From Oceaniferula marina (GTDB lineage Bacteria > Verrucomicrobiota > Verrucomicrobiia > Verrucomicrobiales > Akkermansiaceae): a DNA stretch of 64,000 nt. The notes beneath the pieces are model-generated. The model saw only the letters and a list, made by a program, of their open reading frames with translations. It did not search any database and had not been told where the DNA came from. Shown piece by piece: positions 60,068 through 64,000 of this stretch. Position numbers and translations under genes: made by a program. Numbering within the stretch: the first letter of the stretch is position 1; every line of letters starts with the position of its first letter. Where the stretch lies: the NCBI RefSeq assembly GCF_013391475.1, contig NZ_JACBAZ010000002.1, forward strand, positions 612,706 through 676,705. The letters are read 5' to 3'.

Positions 60068-61300
60068 TTAGGAAATGGAGATGTCTTTTCCCTGCTTGCG
60101 CCACAGGGAAAACTCGGCGACAGCCGTAAACAGAGCATCGGTTGAGGAGTTCAGGGCTGTTTCCACAGAGTCTTGCACGACGCCAATCACAAAACCGACA
60201 GCGACAACCTGCATCGCCACCTCGTTGGGGATGCCAAACTGGCTGGCGGCCATGGGGATGAGTAGCAGGGATCCTCCGGCGACTCCCGAGGCTCCACAGG
60301 CACTGACGGCGGCGAGCAGGCTGAGGATCAGGGCGGAACCGAAGGTGATCTCGATACCGAGGGTGTTAACGGCTGCGAGCGTGAGGACCGAGATGGTGAT
60401 CGCAGCCCCAGCCATATTGATGGTGGCACCGAGTGGGATCGAGACCGAATACATATCTTTGTCGAGTTTCAGCTCTTCGCAGAGTTCCATGTTGATTGGG
60501 ATATTGGCGGCCGAGCTGCGGGTGAAAAAGGCAGTGATCCCACTTTGGCGCAGGCATTTGAATACCAGTGGGTAGGGGTTTTTGCGAATCATCAGCCAGG
60601 CGATCAGGGGGTTGACGACCAGAGCCATGAATGCCATGCAGCCGAGCAGGAGTCCGAGCAGTTGGCCGTATTCCCTCAGTGATTCGAGGCCTTGTTCGGC
60701 GACCACGGCAAAGACCAAGCCCATGATGCCAAACGGGGCGAGGTTGATGACCCAATGTACAATTTTGGAAAGGGCATTCGCAAAATCATTGACCACGGTT
60801 TTGGTCGTGGCTGGAGCCTTGCGAAGAGCAATCCCTATCAACACGGCCCACATCAATATTCCGATGTAGTTAGCATTGGCCAGAGCATTGACGGGGTTGT
60901 CGACCAGATTCATCAGTAGGTTTCTGAGGATCTCGACAATGCTTTCGGGCGGAGTGATGTCCTGGCTTCCTGTGGACAAGGTGATGGTGACGGGAAACAA
61001 AAAACTACCTGCGACTGCCACCAGTCCGGCGAGGAACGTGCCACCGAGGTAGAGCATCACGACACCTTTCATGTTGGATTGATGATGTTCCTCATGTTGG
61101 GAAATGGCAGACATTACCAGAAAAAACACCAGGATCGGAGCCACCGCCTTGAGCGCTCCGACAAAGAGGGTTCCCAGCACCGCGACGGGTGCCAGGGTAT
61201 CGGGAAGGGTCACCCCGAGTAGAATCCCGGCCAGCAGGCCGATGATGATCCGCTTGACTAAGCTGAGGTCGGACCAGAAAAAGTGAAAGGGTCTTTTCAT
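60068..61300 (-). CDS. sstT: Na+/serine-threonine symporter SstT
   Basis: Predicted 410 aa, DAACS family. The start [60 protein letters not shown] (serine-rich reentrant loop) and [24 protein letters not shown] (NMxG type motif) match SstT. It takes up serine and threonine with sodium. It is followed after about 66 bases by the DMT gene on the same strand. Element A2 lies upstream, in the divergent promoter region with xerC. Confidence 0.93.
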   Translation of the reverse strand: MKRPFHFFWSDLSLVKRIIIGLLAGILLGVTLPDTLAPVAVLGTLFVGALKAVAPILVFFLVMSAISQHEEHHQSNMKGVVMLYLGGTFLAGLVAVAGSFLFPVTITLSTGSQDITPPESIVEILRNLLMNLVDNPVNALANANYIGILMWAVLIGIALRKAPATTKTVVNDFANALSKIVHWVINLAPFGIMGLVFAVVAEQGLESLREYGQLLGLLLGCMAFMALVVNPLIAWLMIRKNPYPLVFKCLRQSGITAFFTRSSAANIPINMELCEELKLDKDMYSVSIPLGATINMAGAAITISVLTLAAVNTLGIEITFGSALILSLLAAVSACGASGVAGGSLLLIPMAASQFGIPNEVAMQVVAVGFVIGVVQDSVETALNSSTDALFTAVAEFSLWRKQGKDISIS

Positions 61301-61366
61301 ATCAACATCCTAGGGTATGGCAGGTGTCAGGTCGATGATAATGTGGTTGGGCAATACGGTGATCTT

Positions 61367-61574
61367 ATAACCACTCCGCAAAACAGACGAGACGATTGAT
61401 CGTTGTTGAGGTATGTTGAAAAGCACTGAGTGATCGATGAGAGTTCCGGATGAATGACTCCTTTGGCTTTGTTTCTCCTTAGTCATGGTGCCCGCACCAT
61501 TCCTTCGTCGCGCCTTACCAAAGAACTCATTCATCTCGGCTATCGTCCCGTCTGTTTTACTACTTGGTATTACA
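61367..61574 (+). repeat. Full-length repeat family A element (A2), MITE-like
   Basis: About 205 bp, nearly the same as A1 at 43.9 kb (about ten differences by eye), with the same inverted ends (CCACTCCGCAAAACAGACGAG and CGTCTGTTTTACTACTTGGTATTA). It lies between sstT and xerC. An open frame runs from inside it into xerC, but this is not part of the real protein. Confidence 0.88.
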
Positions 61575-61625
61575 GCTCGGGTTCCTACGTTGTTGCGCTT
61601 GTCCTTCTGTGTTATACTCTCGGTC

Positions 61626-62522
61626 GTGAGTGACGAGGTAGCAGGTTTTTTGGAATTTATGCGGGTCGAGAGAAATGCGTCTGAGCGGACATTACGCAAC
61701 TACAGTCACGCCTTGAATACATACCAGGATTGGCGGGGTGATGCCTTTGTTTCGTGGCGCGAAGCCACGGCGGATGAGTTCCGTTTGTATTTGTTTGAGT
61801 TGATGAAGCAGGAGCTTTCCCGTGCCACGATCCGTCTTCGTTTTGCCGCGTTGCGCTCGTTTTATAAGTACATGGTGCATCGTCGGGGGCTGGGTGTTAG
61901 TCCGTTGGCCGAGGTTCAGTTGCCGAAGCAGGAACGGAAGCTGCCGGTGGTGTTGAACCTGTCGCAGATGGAGCAGCTGCTGGAGATGCCCATGAAGTTA
62001 GATCCCGGGCCGAGAGCAAAACCCTGGCAAGCTCAGCGTGACACGGCGGTGATGGAATTGTTTTATTCCAGTGGTTTGCGGGTGTCCGAGCTCGTGGCTC
62101 TTGATGTATCCGATGTTGATTTTATTTCGGAAACCCTCCGGGTTGTGGGTAAAGGCAATAAGGAGAGGTTGGTCCCGGTCGGGACACATGCGATGAAGGC
62201 GATCCAGCAATACCGGCATGCTGCGGGGGTGAACGATGCGGCTTTATTTCGAAACAAAAGTATGAAACGGATCTCAGCGCGGTCGGTGCAGATGTTGCTG
62301 AAAAAATACTTGGCAGCATCCGATATTGGCTTTGAGGTAACGCCCCATAAATTGCGCCATACCTTTGCTACCCATCTCTTGGACCATGGTGCGGATTTGC
62401 GCAGCGTGCAGACCTTGCTCGGGCATGCGTCACTTTCAACCACCCAGATTTACACCCATGTGAGCAAGGAGCGTATGCGTGAAGCTTACGATGCCGCCCA
62501 CCCTCGTGCAGGAGAGGATTGA
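61626..62522 (+). CDS. xerC: Tyrosine recombinase XerC/XerD type
   Basis: Predicted 298 aa, as usual for XerC/D. N-terminal SAM-like core-binding domain (EVAGFLEFMRVERNASERTLRNYSHALNTYQDW) and the catalytic domain with Arg in SGLRVSELVALDVSD, Lys in VVGKGNKERLVP, HKLRHTFATHLL (His, Arg), GHASLSTTQIYTHVS (His and Tyr nucleophile). It resolves chromosome dimers at dif. XerC versus XerD is not certain. The start is a GTG; the in-frame ORF reaches back to 61485 only because repeat A2 happens to be open. A second Xer gene is not in the window. Confidence 0.9.
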   Translation: MSDEVAGFLEFMRVERNASERTLRNYSHALNTYQDWRGDAFVSWREATADEFRLYLFELMKQELSRATIRLRFAALRSFYKYMVHRRGLGVSPLAEVQLPKQERKLPVVLNLSQMEQLLEMPMKLDPGPRAKPWQAQRDTAVMELFYSSGLRVSELVALDVSDVDFISETLRVVGKGNKERLVPVGTHAMKAIQQYRHAAGVNDAALFRNKSMKRISARSVQMLLKKYLAASDIGFEVTPHKLRHTFATHLLDHGADLRSVQTLLGHASLSTTQIYTHVSKERMREAYDAAHPRAGED

Positions 62523-62532
62523 GGAGCTCGCT

Positions 62533-63132
62533 TCAAACCATGGGGACAAAACGAACCGGGATGTGGTTGCTGTGGCTTAGGGATCCGTCGGGTTTTCGTT
62601 GGTAGTCTGTTAGTGTTTGATAGGGGTGGGTGCCTGAGATCGGGATGATGAGATGGCCATTCGGCTTGAGTTGTCGAAGCAGAGCCTCCGGAGCTTGATG
62701 GCTGGCGCAGGAAACGAGAATGGCATCGAAGCTTTTGTCCTCCGGCCATCCGAGTTTGGCATCACCCGTGCGAGCATCAATGTGTGATATTCCGAGCGTT
62801 TGAAAATGTTGCATGGCGGCTTGGGTGAGTTCCGGAATGGTTTCGATGGTGCAAACGTGCGGGCTGATCCCGGCAACCACGGCCGCCATGTAGCCGCAAC
62901 CGGTGCCCACATCCAGAACCCTGGACTCCGGGGTGATTTGGGCTAACTGAAGCATCAGCGCAACGATGTATGGCTGGGAGATTGTTTGGCCGTGGCCGAT
63001 GGGAAGTGGGCGGTCTTCGTAGGCTTGACCGGTGAGCTCCTTGGGGAGGAAGGATTCCCGGGGAGTGGTGCGCATGGCTTCGAGGACCAAGGGATCATGG
63101 ATTCCTCGATCCTGAAGCTGGCGCTTGATCAT
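62533..63132 (-). CDS. pcm: Protein-L-isoaspartate O-methyltransferase
   Basis: Predicted 199 aa. It repairs isoaspartyl residues in aged proteins using SAM. MIKRQLQDRGIHDPLVLEAM is the usual start; RESFLP, YEDRPLPIGHGQTISQPYIVALM, VLDVGTGCGYMAAVVAGI (SAM site) and FDAILVSCASHQAPEALLRQLKPNGHLIIPI are diagnostic. A GTG at 63153 would add seven residues; I prefer the ATG at 63132. It ends ten bases from the convergent xerC stop. Confidence 0.93.
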   Translation of the reverse strand: MIKRQLQDRGIHDPLVLEAMRTTPRESFLPKELTGQAYEDRPLPIGHGQTISQPYIVALMLQLAQITPESRVLDVGTGCGYMAAVVAGISPHVCTIETIPELTQAAMQHFQTLGISHIDARTGDAKLGWPEDKSFDAILVSCASHQAPEALLRQLKPNGHLIIPISGTHPYQTLTDYQRKPDGSLSHSNHIPVRFVPMV

Positions 63133-63222
63133 GATGTCGACCGGTGAGATCACAGCTGGAGAAGATACTTCCCAATTGCTGAAATTTCCAGTGGAGATGA
63201 GGGCCCTGCACTTGGTGCTGGG

Positions 63223-64000
63223 TTATCGTGACTCGATTATTTGATTCCAAGCTGCGGATTTACGTGATTGCAGCTGTTGATGGTCGTCCTCGCTGATGAC
63301 GAGAAGGGCGACGTCGGCGAGCTTGAGATCCGGTTGGACGCAAAGGGCGGTGGCCAGGGCGTCTGCGGTTGAGGAGTCCGGATGGATGACGGTGGCGGAG
63401 ACGCGCCGAGTCAGGCCGAGTCCGGTTTGAGGGTCACAGATGTGGGAGTAGCGCTGGCCGTCGATGTTGATCGACTGATGTAGGTCGCCTGAGGTGGAGA
63501 TCGCGCAATCGGCGAGCGTCAGGGTTCGGGGACTGAGTTGGTGTTGCGCATCAAGAGTTTTCAGGCTGACTTGCCAGCCAGATGTCCCAGGTGGAGGATC
63601 GCCGAGACGGACCTCGCCACCTGCTGTGATGGATGCCCGGGTGATCCCGTGTTTTTTTAAAACTTCTAACATCTTGGTGGCGGCGTAGCCCTTGGCGATG
63701 CCTCCGAGGTCGATGCGCATTCTCTCTTTTGTTTTGGTGACACTGTGGGTGTCCGTGTCGAGCTGAAGGTATTGCCATCCGCTGGCTTCTTTGGCGGTGG
63801 TGATGGCCTCTTTGGTGGGGAGCGTTCCTTTTTTGCGGGCCATACGCCAGTTGTAGGAGTGGTGGCCGAGTGTGGGGTCGTAGGCTCCGTTGGTGGATCG
63901 GGCGATTTCAATCGATGATTGCAGCACTTCGAAGAGTATGGGGCTGAGGCGGGCGGCTTTGTGAGCGGGGGCCGCGTTGAGTTTCATGAGCTCACTGGTG
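63223..64000 (-). CDS. apbE: FAD:protein FMN transferase (ApbE family), N terminus outside the window
   Basis: The visible 258 residues lack the beginning; the frame stays open to the window edge and reads TSELMKLNAAPAHKAARLSP, the equivalent of the SEISRLN motif of ApbE, so the Met at 63987 is not the true start. GAYDPTLGHH, RIDLGGIAKGYAATKM, SITAGGEVRLGD, CAISTSGD and HICDPQTGLG with SADALATAL are typical. ApbE attaches FMN to Thr of Nqr/Rnf subunits and other periplasmic flavoproteins using FAD and Mg. Activity is probable. Confidence 0.9.
   Translation of the reverse strand, partial: TSELMKLNAAPAHKAARLSPILFEVLQSSIEIARSTNGAYDPTLGHHSYNWRMARKKGTLPTKEAITTAKEASGWQYLQLDTDTHSVTKTKERMRIDLGGIAKGYAATKMLEVLKKHGITRASITAGGEVRLGDPPPGTSGWQVSLKTLDAQHQLSPRTLTLADCAISTSGDLHQSINIDGQRYSHICDPQTGLGLTRRVSATVIHPDSSTADALATALCVQPDLKLADVALLVISEDDHQQLQSRKSAAWNQIIESR

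Overview
This window looks like chromosome of a member of the Verrucomicrobiota, probably a free-living and perhaps marine Verrucomicrobiales/Akkermansiales lineage. That is inferred from family content, not from a marker gene: four secreted proteins with PEP-CTERM tails (a Pro-Glu-Pro motif, a hydrophobic stretch and a terminal Arg cluster), a sigma factor resembling the Rhodopirellula/Verrucomicrobium group next to a FecR-type anti-sigma with a lectin-like C terminus, SHD1-domain proteins, a DUF1080 sugar hydrolase with Gfo/Idh/MocA oxidoreductases, and a secreted sulfatase. There are no rRNA or tRNA genes, CRISPR arrays, prophage or complete insertion sequences that I can see.

Layout. 0-4.1 kb (minus): cytochrome-oxidase maturation (ctaB and two SCO/thioredoxin-like proteins), a TrkA_C membrane protein and a TlpA-like thioredoxin. 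4.4-9.2 kb: small housekeeping and unknown genes (DUF4202, pseudouridine synthase, lipoprotein, alkyltransferase, XylR-like regulator, entericidin, NlpC/P60). 9.3-18.5 kb (plus): miaB, a tandem pair of SHD1 proteins, a membrane protein, an FGE-like protein without the catalytic cysteines, and dnaE. 18.5-23.6 kb: a PEP-CTERM protein, a sulfatase, a small secreted protein and a TPR-like protein. 23.7-28.1 kb (minus): an Fe(III)-type ABC importer operon. 28.3-33.5 kb (minus): bamA, an AzgA-type purine permease, a His/Tyr-rich lipoprotein and tsaB. 33.7-42 kb (plus): gltA, then an MFS/Gfo-Idh/Gfo-Idh/DUF1080 set that fits 3-keto-glycoside catabolism, then a pseudokinase-LamG fusion. 42-44.1 kb: a cluster of short repeats around a DUF5009 acyltransferase gene. 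44.2-48.3 kb (minus): sigma factor, FecR-LamG anti-sigma and PEP-CTERM proteins. 48.5-52.6 kb (minus): glmM, a stand-alone GlmU-like acetyltransferase and glmS. 52.8-53.5 kb: another PEP-CTERM protein. 54-59 kb (minus): a six-gene zinc operon, znuA-unknown-znuC-znuB-outer-membrane protein-trmO. 59-64 kb: DMT exporter, sstT, xerC, pcm and a cut-off apbE.

The most notable items are: (i) the zinc operon with an undescribed single-pass membrane protein between znuA and znuC, a beta-barrel protein with an Asp-Asp-Asp-His repeat, and a palindromic candidate operator; (ii) at least two families of roughly 200-bp inverted-repeat (MITE-like) elements with related TAATACCA ends, one of which supplies the stop codon of the DUF5009 gene and another of which lies in frame ahead of xerC and would produce a false N-terminal extension; (iii) a third, 166-bp element with perfect 21-bp ends; (iv) the sigma/anti-sigma/LamG set and the pseudokinase-LamG fusion, which look like surface-sensing proteins; and (v) a transcription terminator for one gene encoded inside the 3' end of dnaE. 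All functions are from reading the sequence by eye, without database searches.
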